Source: Flavilitoribacter nigricans DSM 23189 = NBRC 102662 (GTDB taxonomy: Bacteria > Bacteroidota > Bacteroidia > Chitinophagales > Saprospiraceae). Taken from it: a stretch of DNA of 64,000 bases. A program made the translations under genes and the position numbers. Positions 53,076 through 62,600 of this stretch are shown one piece after another. The DNA is taken from contig NZ_PDUD01000042.1 in NCBI RefSeq assembly GCF_002646595.1, positions 1-64,000 of the forward strand, given 5' to 3'. How positions within the stretch are numbered: the stretch's first letter is position 1; the number at the start of each line of letters is the position of its first letter. Below the pieces are notes generated by a model. It worked only from the letters and a program-made list of their open reading frames with translations, searched no databases and had not been told where the DNA came from.

Positions 53076-53115
53076 ACGATCGCAAAGGCTCTCGGCAGAA
53101 AACCTTTGCGATCGT
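53076..53115 (-). terminator. hairpin between the DUF4407 and TIR-like genes
   Basis: ACGATCGCAAAGG (53076-53088) and CCTTTGCGATCGT (53103-53115) are perfect complements across a 14-base loop. It is downstream of the DUF4407 stop, so that gene may be partly separated from the TIR-like gene in transcription. Confidence 0.6.
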
Positions 53116-53150
53116 ATAGAATGAAACAATATTTTTATACCTCCTGTAAC

Positions 53151-54287
53151 TTAGGCCAGATTGCCCTTCACGAAAGGCAGTTCCCAGTCCAGCGGGCGGT
53201 CCGCCAAAGCGGCTTTTTTCCTTTGCAGGTACTCGTCGGTGAGTTCGCGTTCGACTTCCAGTTCCTTCTGGGTGCGGTAGATGCTGGATTCGGTATCGAA
53301 CTTGATCTTATTTTTCACCGCATTGCTCAGCAGGGTGGTCTGTTCCAGATTATTCATGGCAAAAACGTGTTCCCGCTCGTGCAGCAGATAATCGTAGGGA
53401 CTCCGGGAAGAGATCAGTTTCACAAATACCGGAGCGGTTTCCAGTGCGATGAAAAGCAGGGTAATGAATATGCTGGCGTAGTAGATCGCCGGGCTGGCCT
53501 GGCCGAGCCGGTGCAAGGCATCCATTCGGGCCGCCATGCCACCGTAAGCCTGACGGTCGAGGGCTGCAATGTCCGCTTCGGCCTGCTGTTCCAGGTCGGC
53601 AATAGCTTGTTGTTTTTGGGCGATCAGGGGCAATACCCGGGCCTCTACGGTTTCCAGGTCGGCTTGGGCTTTATCCGCCTGGGCCTTTTTCGTGCGGTAG
53701 ATCGGTCCCAGGTTCCGGTGGCCGGAACCACCGGTGCCGTCCGCTTCCTGAATGGCCATCATGGCCAGTGTATCGCGGAGTGCAGTGGCCTGGTCGATCT
53801 CGGCCTGCAGCAGGGGAATATCGGCTTTGTGGGCTACGATCTGGGGATTGTAGCGCGACCAGACCTTATCTTCCTGCTCCTGAAAAACTTCCTGTTCCAT
53901 GGTGATCAGTTCGGCATTGATCTCTTTTTCAAAGATCTTCAGTTCCAGCGGTTTGGAGATCACCAGGGCGAGTAAAACGGCCATGACCAGTCGGGGGAAA
54001 GCCACCATGAAATCCCGGAACAGGGAGCCGCGGCTTTTCATACTCGAAACAATATATCGGTCGAGATTAAAGATCATCAGGCCCCAGATGGCCCCGAAAA
54101 CGACGGCCATAAAATAGCTGTCAAAAACGGTATAGATGGCGTAAGCCGAAGAGAAAAAAGCTAAAATGCCGGTAAACAGGACCGTACCGCCGATCCCGAT
54201 GTATTTGTTCTCATCGGTCGGGCATTCGCGGAGGATCTCCCGGTCTACACCGGAGCACTGCAGGAGAAATTCGGATAGTCTACTCAT
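53151..54287 (-). CDS. DUF4407 domain membrane protein
   Basis: The protein has about 378 residues and starts MSRLSEFLLQCSGVDREILREC at ATG 54287; the frame runs further to 54350 but that part is word-repeat DNA. Helices lie near 30-55 (GGTVLFTGILAFFSSAYAIY), 60-80 and 100-120. A charged coiled-coil region follows (about 140-270), then a last helix (about 275-300: PAIYYASIFITLLFIALETAPV). The segment GLMIFNLDRYIVSS is typical of DUF4407. Function is unknown; the coiled coil suggests partners. It is upstream of the TIR-like gene on the same strand. Confidence 0.88.
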   Translation of the reverse strand: MSRLSEFLLQCSGVDREILRECPTDENKYIGIGGTVLFTGILAFFSSAYAIYTVFDSYFMAVVFGAIWGLMIFNLDRYIVSSMKSRGSLFRDFMVAFPRLVMAVLLALVISKPLELKIFEKEINAELITMEQEVFQEQEDKVWSRYNPQIVAHKADIPLLQAEIDQATALRDTLAMMAIQEADGTGGSGHRNLGPIYRTKKAQADKAQADLETVEARVLPLIAQKQQAIADLEQQAEADIAALDRQAYGGMAARMDALHRLGQASPAIYYASIFITLLFIALETAPVFVKLISSRSPYDYLLHEREHVFAMNNLEQTTLLSNAVKNKIKFDTESSIYRTQKELEVERELTDEYLQRKKAALADRPLDWELPFVKGNLA

Positions 54288-54662
54288 AAGTCGGAAGTTT
54301 TTAATAACAGTATTCGGAGTATGGTATTGGGTGCTCGGTATCTGGCGCAAAAGTGTCTGATAATTAGGGAATCGGGTGATCGCAGGTCAGGTACCGGGAA
54401 CCGTGCGACAAACTTCGTGGGCTAGGGAGAGAATTGCTGATTTAATAGATTAACCTAGGAGCATCTTAGATCAGCAGTTTTTTGAACGGAGGAATGTGTC
54501 GCTTATTGGATGGTTTTTTGAAGCTTAAGTAAAATTTAACCTTTGGATCATTTAGCGGGGAAAGGGCCGGGTGGGTTATCTAACGGAATGTCTGGCCGGT
54601 AGCTATGCCATTTCTCCCGATTTTCCCGTTATTTGCAATCCATTTCAGGAAATTAGGTTAGT
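54288..54662. other. divergent intergenic region
   Basis: About 375 bp between the DUF4407 and first GNAT genes. The DUF4407 side has GTATTGG/GGTATC word repeats. A loose promoter match, TAACCTTTG (one base too long), lies near 54537-54545 on the plus strand. Nothing else was recognised. Confidence 0.4.
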
Positions 54663-55544
54663 ATGGAGATCCGTTTTTTGGGGAAAACGCCACTGGCAAA
54701 GATCGTAGAGTGCTTTAATGAGGCCTTTGCCGACTATGTGGTGCCTTTCCAGGTAGAGGAGAAGCAGATCCGGCGGCGCTGGCTGAGTAGCCGGGTGGAC
54801 TACGGTTTGTCCTACGGCGCTTTCGATGATGATCGACTGGTTGGCTTTATGATGACGGGAGTAGATCGCTGGAATGGCCGGAGAACCGCTTACAACAGCG
54901 GCACTGGCGTTATCCCCAGTTATCGCGGCCAGCGGATCGTCCAGCAATTGTACAAAAAGGCGCTGCCCAGTTTCCGGGAAAACAGCATCGAACAGTGTAT
55001 GCTGGAAGTAATTGTGGGGAACGATCAGGCACTCAATGCCTACAAGCGGGTTGGTTTTCAGCAAAAGCGGACCCTGAAGAGCTACAGCCTGAAACAAGAT
55101 CTGATAACCGAACTTCCCGGCGACCTCCAGTTCAAACAGGTATTCCGGGCTAACTGGCCCGCCTACCGGGAATTACTGGAATACGAAACGTCCTGGGAAA
55201 ACCACCGTGCGGCCGTCGCCTTTCTGGGAAAAGAGATCGCGGTGTGGGAAATGTACCAGGGCGAAGATTTGTTGGGATTTTTTATCATCAAACCGGGTAG
55301 TGGACATTTATTGCAGTTTGGAGTAAAGAATCACGCCGACTGGCTGGCTGCCGGCCAACAGCTCTTACAGCAGGCCGCCAGGGTAAACGCTCGTCTACTG
55401 GTCAACAATGTAGACGAGCGGGCCGAACACTCGCTCCGGATACTGGAGGAAACGGGCCTGGAAAACTCCGTTGATCTCTACGAACTGGAACTGGATCTGC
55501 TGGCCGGGAAAAAACGCCGATGGAGCCTTTTCCGGCGAAGCTAA
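54663..55544 (+). CDS. GNAT N-acetyltransferase, double-domain, first of a tandem pair
   Basis: The 293-residue protein has an N-terminal GNAT fold (about 1-145) with the acetyl-CoA loop GVIPSYRGQRIVQQLY (about 83-98). A second, diverged GNAT-like half follows, with WEMYQGEDLLGFFIIKPGSG and ILEETGLENSVDLYELEL. It is closely related to the next gene: both read FNxAFADYxxPF, SRVDYxLSYGAFDDD and TxYNSGTGVIP. The acceptor is unknown. The two genes are 75 bp apart and look like a recent tandem duplication. Confidence 0.88.
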   Translation: MEIRFLGKTPLAKIVECFNEAFADYVVPFQVEEKQIRRRWLSSRVDYGLSYGAFDDDRLVGFMMTGVDRWNGRRTAYNSGTGVIPSYRGQRIVQQLYKKALPSFRENSIEQCMLEVIVGNDQALNAYKRVGFQQKRTLKSYSLKQDLITELPGDLQFKQVFRANWPAYRELLEYETSWENHRAAVAFLGKEIAVWEMYQGEDLLGFFIIKPGSGHLLQFGVKNHADWLAAGQQLLQQAARVNARLLVNNVDERAEHSLRILEETGLENSVDLYELELDLLAGKKRRWSLFRRS

Positions 55545-55619
55545 CAGGGTACGCCCCGTATCGCCTGCAAATATCCTTATATAAACCGAAGTACATTGCT
55601 GCACCATAAAACGATTGAT

Positions 55620-56459
55620 TTGGAAATCCGTCACCTGGGTAATACCGCTATCGAGTTGATCGTCGAATGCTTCAATACGGCCTTCGCCGATTACATCATT
55701 CCCTTTCACGTGGAGGTGGAACCGATGCGTCGGCGCTGGTCGAGCTGCCGGGTGGATTACAATTTGTCCTATGGGGCTTTCGACGGGGACCAATTGGTCG
55801 GATTTATGATCACGGGAGTGGACCAGTGGCAGGGTAAAAAAACGGGCTACAACAGTGGCACGGGAGTGATCCCGGCCTACCGGGGGCAGGGGATGGTCGG
55901 CCGCCTGTACGATGCAGCTATTCCGGAATTTCGAAAGCAGGGTATTTCGCAGTGTACGCTGGAAGTGATCGTGGGGAATGATCGCGCGATAAAATCCTAC
56001 CGGAGAGTGGGGTTCCTGAAGGATCGTCGTTTAAAATGTTTTGCGAAGAAGCATGATCTTGATCTGCCGGTCAGTAAAGATTTTGCCATACGCAGAGCGG
56101 AAGCTCCGGACTGGTCCCGGTACCGGGAAATAATGGAATTCGAAGCTTCCTGGGAAAGTCAGGCCGCGGCTTACGAGGCGCTCAAGGCAGACTGTGCGAT
56201 CTGGGAGCTTTTCCAGAACGAAGACCTGGTGGGGTTTATGATCCTCAAACCGGGCACAGGGCACGTATTGCAATTCGGAGTGGCCGATCGGCCCAACTGG
56301 AAACTGGCCGCGCAGCAGATCTGGCGACATGCCTTTGGTATCCATCCGGGTATTCGCATGAACAACGTGGACAGCCGGGCCCAAAAGACACTGGCCATTC
56401 TGGAGTCGGTTGGGATGGAACCGACAGTGGATCAGTGGGAAATGAAGCAGATGATCTGA
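55620..56459 (+). CDS. GNAT N-acetyltransferase, second of a tandem pair
   Basis: The protein (about 279 residues) has the same two-GNAT layout as its neighbour, with the acetyl-CoA loop GVIPAYRGQGMVGRLY. Alignment with the first copy (MEIRFLG versus LEIRHLG) places the start at the TTG at 55620; another TTG at 55596 would add eight residues. The C-terminal half includes LGFM/VGFMILKPGTGHVLQF-type strands and ends TVDQWEMKQMI. The substrate is unknown. The two copies have drifted enough that they may act on different targets. Confidence 0.87.
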   Translation: MEIRHLGNTAIELIVECFNTAFADYIIPFHVEVEPMRRRWSSCRVDYNLSYGAFDGDQLVGFMITGVDQWQGKKTGYNSGTGVIPAYRGQGMVGRLYDAAIPEFRKQGISQCTLEVIVGNDRAIKSYRRVGFLKDRRLKCFAKKHDLDLPVSKDFAIRRAEAPDWSRYREIMEFEASWESQAAAYEALKADCAIWELFQNEDLVGFMILKPGTGHVLQFGVADRPNWKLAAQQIWRHAFGIHPGIRMNNVDSRAQKTLAILESVGMEPTVDQWEMKQMI

Positions 56460-56502
56460 GTTTTGCTAAGTACAAACCGGATTTTCAACCTCAGTATATT
56501 GA

Positions 56503-56567
56503 CCTCCTCACCCTGTCACCCCGTCTCCACGTCTCCCCATCACCCCATCACCTTATCACCTTATCTT
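56503..56567. repeat. pyrimidine-rich word repeat
   Basis: A run of short units such as CCATCACC, TTATCACC and CCGTCTCC between the convergent GNAT and VOC genes. It belongs to the same style of low-complexity intergenic DNA seen at 46376 and 51058, but with no clear hairpin. Confidence 0.5.
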
Positions 56568-56582
56568 TCACATTCCATCCGC

Positions 56583-57023
56583 TCAACCCTGGGGTGCCGT
56601 GGCAAAACTTACCATCCAGTTGATACCGAACTTATCGGTAAAGCTGCCGAAATAATCTCCCCAGAAGGTGTCCGCCAACGGCATGGTGACCGTGCCGCCT
56701 TCGGATAATCCCTTGAACAGGCGCTCGGCCTCGGTTTTGCTATCGGTGTTGATGGAAACCGAAAAATTATTGCCGGCCTGGAAATTTTTGGCCCATTCTC
56801 CTCCGGTATCGCTACCCATAAGCGTAGTTTCCTCACTGATGGGTAAAGAAATATGCATGATCCTATCGAGGTGGTCTTCGGGGAGCGGCGGCATACCTTC
56901 CTGCGGCGGCATTTCCTGGAAGCGCCCGACGTGGCCGAATTCTCCTCCGAAATTCGAGCGGTAAAAATTGAAGGCTTCTTCGCAATTGCCGTTAAAGGTC
57001 AGATAGACATTGATCGTGGTCAT
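56583..57023 (-). CDS. VOC family protein (PhnB-like)
   Basis: The 146-residue protein has the two-fold beta-alpha-beta-beta-beta layout of vicinal-oxygen-chelate proteins. It opens INVYLTFNGNCEEAFNFYRS and ends with the strand DYFGSFTDKFGINWMVSF typical of PhnB/3-demethylubiquinone-like members. The usual metal-binding His residues are largely missing, as is common in this branch. Function unknown; the gene stands alone. Confidence 0.88.
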   Translation of the reverse strand: MTTINVYLTFNGNCEEAFNFYRSNFGGEFGHVGRFQEMPPQEGMPPLPEDHLDRIMHISLPISEETTLMGSDTGGEWAKNFQAGNNFSVSINTDSKTEAERLFKGLSEGGTVTMPLADTFWGDYFGSFTDKFGINWMVSFATAPQG

Positions 57024-57222
57024 GAGGCTTTGGTATTTGAATGAATAAATTTATCCGAAAGACCTGCCGCTTCGTGTTTGGATAATAGATTTTGGTTGAT
57101 TGGGCCATCTGATGCCCGGGTACTAATCTTTACCCGAATGTACAAAAAGTTTTTAATTTTAATAAATTAAACAAAAAATAAAATAAGCTGTTGCCTACCC
57201 GACCGTTTATCAAAAAAGAACC

Positions 57223-58191
57223 TTATTCCCACTTGAGTTTCACCATTCGCACCCCGTTCAGTTCGTTGTTCAGTGCGGCCAGATAATACTGACCTTCGTG
57301 GAAGATCACCTCCGGGGCCGCGATGGGTAGGGTACACACCACCCGGGAATCATCGTCGATGCCGAAATACATTGGGTTCGGAGAAGCGTAGACCGTGGTG
57401 TGGCTGAATTTCCCGTAGAGCTGGGTAACGAACAGGTAATACAGATCGTGCTCCGGCAGATAGACCACCTGCGGGCATTCGTCGGAATACCGCGGACTAT
57501 TGGTCAAATGGGGTGGGGTATGGCTGACCATAACCGATTCGCTCCACTCTTTCAGGTTGAGGGAAGTCCGGCAAAAGGCCCAGCCGTCATTCACCGGATT
57601 GCCGAGATGGCTGGTATAGTAGCAATAATAGGTGTTCCCTCTCTTGACCACCATCGGATCCCGGGCGGTATTGTTGGCGAAGTTGCCGTAAGGGTGCTCG
57701 GTGAACAGGTCGGGCTGACCGTTGCCGCCCAATACCCGGGTGAAATTTTTGCCGTCCGTACTTTTGGCCAGACAGATCCGTTTCCAGTCGCCGTAGAACA
57801 GATAATAGTACAGATCTTCCTTAATCACGTAGGGTGCCTGCATGCCGCCCGCCGTTTCTCCCAATGTGGTGTCGGCCACCCATTTGATGCCCCGGGGCTC
57901 CCAGTTCGTATCGGTCAGCGTGTTGCCTTCCCAGCCGTATAAGAAGCGCGTAGTGTAGGATGATCCCGGAAAATTGGATTTGCGAATGCAGGACCACAAC
58001 TGCCAGGTGCCGTCCTGAGCCTGCCAGATCCCGAAGTCTACCGGTTCCTGGCCGTCAGAATTGTACTGCCCCAGATCGGGCGTGGAGGCGATGGGCCACC
58101 ATGCTCCGTCAATGGTGGGAACGGGAATTTTAGTCGATTGCGCCGCCAGGTTGGAGGTGGCCAGTAGCAGCGCGAAGATCAGTTTTTTCAT
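57223..58191 (-). CDS. secreted glycoside hydrolase family 43-like five-bladed propeller protein
   Basis: The 322-residue protein has a signal peptide (1-18, ending NLAAQ). Repeated blade motifs of the form P-x-V ... G-x-YYL occur at APYVIKEDLYYYLFYGDW, ARDPMVVKRGNTYYCYYTS, CPQVVYLPEHDLYYLFVT and APEVIFHEGQYYLAAL. This is the pattern of GH43/GH32-type five-bladed propellers. Acidic residues in the DFGIW and ARDPMVV segments may be catalytic. Substrate is probably a plant or algal glycan, but which one is open. No sorting domain is present, so it is periplasmic or secreted by another route. Confidence 0.8.
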   Translation of the reverse strand: MKKLIFALLLATSNLAAQSTKIPVPTIDGAWWPIASTPDLGQYNSDGQEPVDFGIWQAQDGTWQLWSCIRKSNFPGSSYTTRFLYGWEGNTLTDTNWEPRGIKWVADTTLGETAGGMQAPYVIKEDLYYYLFYGDWKRICLAKSTDGKNFTRVLGGNGQPDLFTEHPYGNFANNTARDPMVVKRGNTYYCYYTSHLGNPVNDGWAFCRTSLNLKEWSESVMVSHTPPHLTNSPRYSDECPQVVYLPEHDLYYLFVTQLYGKFSHTTVYASPNPMYFGIDDDSRVVCTLPIAAPEVIFHEGQYYLAALNNELNGVRMVKLKWE

Positions 58192-58446
58192 GTTAGAATA
58201 TTTTTTAACCGGGGAACTACGATCTGATCCGGTTGGATTTAGGGAATAGATATACTGACGCGAAGTGTTTTTCAGCTAAAGGACGAATACTGATCTACCT
58301 GGACCTGAGGTAAGGTGCCAAATACTTGTCTTTTGTACCATCAGGACTCCTGATTTGGCAATACCGGACAATAGCGAAACTTTTTGCACAGCCGACTGCT
58401 GCCGGCGCAGCTAATCGGACAATACCGCAAGCCCGTAAGTAGTGAT

Positions 58447-58490
58447 AGCCTGCAATTTTGGTAATACCTACTTACCAAAACCCGCAGGCT
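58447..58490 (+). promoter_or_regulatory. hairpin abutting the start codon of the aspartyl protease gene
   Basis: AGCCTGC-aa-TTTTGGTAA-tacctac-TTACCAAAA-ccc-GCAGGCT: 16 paired bases with one small internal loop, ending at the base before ATG 58491. In RNA it would sequester the region where ribosomes load. It may be an RNA switch, thermometer-like element or small repeat; a terminator is less likely, as no T-run follows. Confidence 0.55.
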
Positions 58491-59444
58491 ATGATCCGTT
58501 ATTTTTTTACCTTATTGATTATCTGTCAACTCTTCCCATTTGCAGGTCGCGCCCAGGCGGATATCATCACCATCCCTTTTCGGATAATCGGCAACCTGAT
58601 CGTCATTCAGGGGCGGATAGACGGGCAGCTAGGCAATCTGATCCTCGATACGGGGGTATCCAAAACTTTGCTGAACCAGCGGTTCTTTCTGGATCAGGTG
58701 ACCTTCTCCACGAATGCAAGCGCCGGATTCCGCAGTTGGAAAGGGAACGTTCAGGATGCTCCAACGACGCTGATCAACCTCGAGCTGCCGGGTTTTTCCC
58801 GTAAGGACGATGCGCAACTTGTGGATCTTCGACCACTGGAGCAACATCGCCGCCTGAATGTACTGGCGGTCATCGGGGCGGAGAACTTCCGGAACTTTGA
58901 ACTGGAACTGGATTTTTTATCCCGGCTGATCCGTCTGCACCCGCTGGATAAGCAGGGGAATCGCCCGGGAATTGATCCGGCACCCCTGGAAATCCTGCCC
59001 TTATCCTACCGTGGACATCTCTACTGTGTAGACCTGAGCATTGGGGAGCAACACCTCACTTTCGGACTGGATACCGGCGCGGAATTCAACGTGATCTCCG
59101 AGAATTTCTATCAGCTGCATCCGGAACATTTCTATGCAATGGGCCGCCAGATGATCCTGGGGTTAAGCGGTGGAAAAGCCGAACACGAGCTGGCGGAATT
59201 AAAACAACTCCGGACGGCGACCCTCATCCTCGCGGATCTGCGTACCATCATTATGCCCGAAAACCGTTCGTACGGACAACTCGACCGCCGGCGGGTGGAC
59301 GGCCTGCTGGGGTACGAATTCTTCCACCAGCTGCGGGTTTCTTTCAATTTCAAAAAAAGGGAGTTTTACATCTGGGACGGTCCCCGGCCGGCACTGGCGG
59401 GAGGAGATATAGAGCGATCGAAGTACCTGGGAGGAAATAAGTAA
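58491..59444 (+). CDS. two-lobed aspartyl protease (retropepsin-like), secreted
   Basis: The 317-residue protein has a signal peptide (1-22, FAGRAQA). There are two active-site motifs, LILDTGVSKTLLN (D53) and GLDTGAEFNVIS (D194), one per lobe, so a single chain could form a pepsin-like active pair. The frame opens 11 codons earlier, but the earlier part falls in a hairpin and lacks a signal; ATG 58491 is favoured. Clan AA proteases of this sort in Bacteroidota are periplasmic; substrates unknown. It lies 204 bp before the HTCS gene on the same strand. Confidence 0.85.
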   Translation: MIRYFFTLLIICQLFPFAGRAQADIITIPFRIIGNLIVIQGRIDGQLGNLILDTGVSKTLLNQRFFLDQVTFSTNASAGFRSWKGNVQDAPTTLINLELPGFSRKDDAQLVDLRPLEQHRRLNVLAVIGAENFRNFELELDFLSRLIRLHPLDKQGNRPGIDPAPLEILPLSYRGHLYCVDLSIGEQHLTFGLDTGAEFNVISENFYQLHPEHFYAMGRQMILGLSGGKAEHELAELKQLRTATLILADLRTIIMPENRSYGQLDRRRVDGLLGYEFFHQLRVSFNFKKREFYIWDGPRPALAGGDIERSKYLGGNK

Positions 59445-59574
59445 CAAGACGGCAAAGGCCATAATAATAAGCACTTTAGCTCCGAGCACCCGGCTGATTA
59501 TACCAGGCCCTAATTATTCAACACCAACGCAACATCATTAAACAATAACGAAAATAGGATCGGGGGGTATTCTG

Positions 59575-59582
59575 TATATTTG
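59575..59582 (+). promoter_or_regulatory. -7 promoter element of the HTCS gene
   Basis: TATATTTG matches TAnnTTTG exactly, 66 bp before the ATG at 59649. No matching -33 TTTG is seen, so an activator may help. Confidence 0.45.
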
Positions 59583-59648
59583 GAGTAAACATATTCCAAA
59601 CGCAGACACCCGGCGTTGCGCTTTTGCCCAGAATTATAAACCGCTCCT

Positions 59649-62600
59649 ATGATCCGAGGTTTGCCTTTTATTCCTCCGATTGAAAGATCTACTCCGGCCG
59701 ACGGACCTCCGCTGTTCCTGCCTTTATTGCTGCTCTTGCTCTTTTCCTCCGTTTGGTCATCCGGTCAAAAAAATGAGGCTTACCCATTCGAACAGATCAA
59801 ATTTTCGGAAAGAGAAGTTTTTTCCTACGTACGGTCGATGAGTCAGGATCACCACGGCTTTTTGTGGATCGGCACCAATTATGGTCTGTTTCGCTTTGAC
59901 GGTTACAATTACCGGGAATTCAAAAATGACCCGGACGATCCGGAAAGTTTGATCGATAATTTTGTCGAAACTACGCTGACCGATCACCGGGGCCGTCTCT
60001 GGATCGGGACGGAAAGTGGTCTGGACCTACTGGATCGGAAAACCGGCAAGTTCATCCACTTCCGCCACGATCCCGCTGACCCCGGCTCGCTTTCGCACAA
60101 CCGCGTCACTTCCCTGGAGGAGGATCAGGCGGGCAATATCTGGGTAGGTACCCGGAATGGCCTCAATCTGCTGGATAAGGACGGTACCGGCTTCCTCCAT
60201 TTTTACGCCGGACAAAGCGGCCCAAATGGCATCTCCGGCAGCCATATCCGGGCTTTGGAAGTAGACCATGCGGGTAATATTTGGGTGGGCACCTACCGGA
60301 GTGGGTTGAATCGCCTGGAGCCGATACCGGAGGTAGGGCAATTGACGGATCATCGTGCATTACGGTTCACCCATTTCACCCACGAACCGGTCGATGATCC
60401 TTACATCGTACATCGCCTGGTCAATAAATTATTCGTGGATCGGCAGGGCCGTCTGTGGATAAGTTACAGCGGAGGATTGTTCCTATTTGATCGGGAAAAA
60501 GAGACCCTGCGCCGCGTTCCGGTTCAGCCGGATGCCCCCTTTCAAACGGGAGGCATCTGGAGTTTTAGCGATGACCGGGAAGGTAATCTATGGGTGGGCA
60601 CCCACGGCAGCGGATTGTACTGGATACCGGCGGCTCAAATGGCGCGGGGTGAGATCGTATTGGAGAAATTCGCCCCGGGACTCGATTTTTTTGTGCGACA
60701 GTCCGATGCGTTTCAGACCTATCCTTTTTCCCGGATCTGGACCATCTTCGAAGATCGCTCCGGCAACTTATGGATGGGCGGCCTGCAGGGCCTGATGAGA
60801 AAACAATATTACGAACCGGGATTCCGGCAGTTTCGGGATCCGCAATACTCCGGTGTGCGTTTCGATGATCACGGGATCGCAGAAGATCAGGACAGTCAAC
60901 TGCTGTTCTCCAACAAACTGAAACACGAACTGCTGACTCTTGATCCCCGAACCGGGCACATCCGTCCCATTCCCGTGGATCCGAACCATCCGCCTTCCGA
61001 AGGCATTGTATTCGTTTCGGAGATCTTTGTGGACCGGCACAATAACCTCTGGCTGGGCACCAATGATCGTGGGGTCTACTTCATCACCCGGAAAACCGGA
61101 GAGATCCAGCGTTTTGCTACGGCCCTCCGGTCCCCGAAACCGCAGTCGACGACGACGGGGCTCATCCCCCAAATTTGCGAAGACAGCCGGGGGCACATCT
61201 GGATCGCTACCTGGAGAGATGGCCTGGTGCGGTACCAACCCGAAACCGAAGCATTTAACCACTTCCTACCGGACCCCACCGATCCGCATTCCATTCCGGC
61301 CAACCGGGTCAATACGGTGTACGAGGACCGCCGGGGTGAGATCTGGGTGGGCACTTATCTGGGGCTGAGCCGCTTCCGGCGGGACGAAGAACAGTTCGAG
61401 AATTATTTTCCCGATCCGGCCCGGCCCGGTTCCCTTTCGCACAAAAGAGTGACGGCATTATTCGAAGATAGCCGGGGTAATTTTTGGGTCGGTACGGAAG
61501 GCGGACTCAACCTGATGGACCGGGAACAAAAGAAGTTTCGCAACTTTCTGGAAAAAGATGGTCTGGTCAGTGACATGATCAATGATATGCTGGAGGACAG
61601 TGCCGGACGGGTTTGGCTGACTACCAAACTGGGTATTTCCACTTTTATTCCGGAACAGTTGACTGCTCCGGCCTTTCCCGGAACCGATACCTCCCGAGAA
61701 CGATTTCGGAACTACACCCATCTGGACGGCCTGAAGAGTCAGAGTTACGTTAAGGGCCTGCTCAGCTCAGCTACCGGCCGGATCTATCTGGCGGGTGAGT
61801 CTGGTCTCGAATATTTTCATCCGGACAGCCTCCGGCGGGATACTATGCCTCCACGGGTGGTCATTACCAATTTTATCCGGTCTCGCCTGGATGCGGGAAC
61901 GCCCCGAACGGATTGCTTCATTGCGGACCGATCCGCTCTCGAACTGTCCTACCGGGATTCGATCCTGTCTTTTGAAGTGGCGGCCCTGCATTTTCAGAAA
62001 ACGACCAAAAGCCGGTATAAATACCAGTTGCAGGGATTCAGTGATCAGTGGTTTTCGCTGGGGCAAAACCGTACCATCACCTTTACCGACCTTGATCCAG
62101 GGGCCTACACCTTGCGGGTGATGGGCACGAACGGCGACGGTGTCTGGAGCCTACAGCCCGCTGAGCTTTCCATCAATATCCTGCCACCCTGGTGGGCAAC
62201 GTCCTGGGCGTATGGGCTGTACACTTTGCTGCTGTTGGTCTCCGTGCGTGCGATCTGGCGGTACGAACGACGCCGGCATGAGATGCAATCCGAAGCGCGA
62301 AGGCTCCAGGAGTTGGATACTTACAAAACCCGCCTGTATACCAATATTACTCACGAATTCCGGACTCCGCTAACGATCATACTCGGGATGGTACGACAGA
62401 TCCGGGATGATCCCCGGCGCTGGTACCACGAAGGGCTGGCGATGATCGGCCGGAATGGGCAACAGCTACTCCATCTGGTCAATCAGATGCTGGACCTCAG
62501 TAAACTGGACAAAGGGCGACTGGAACTGCAGCTGCGCCGGGGAGATATCGTGACCTACCTGCAATATCTGGTTCAGTCTTTCGAGTCTTACGCAGCCGGC

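Noticed and set aside
56503-56567. CCATCACC/TTATCACC units as a variable-number switch.
   Set aside because: The units lie between two convergent gene ends, outside any promoter or coding region, so no phase-variable effect can be argued from the sequence.
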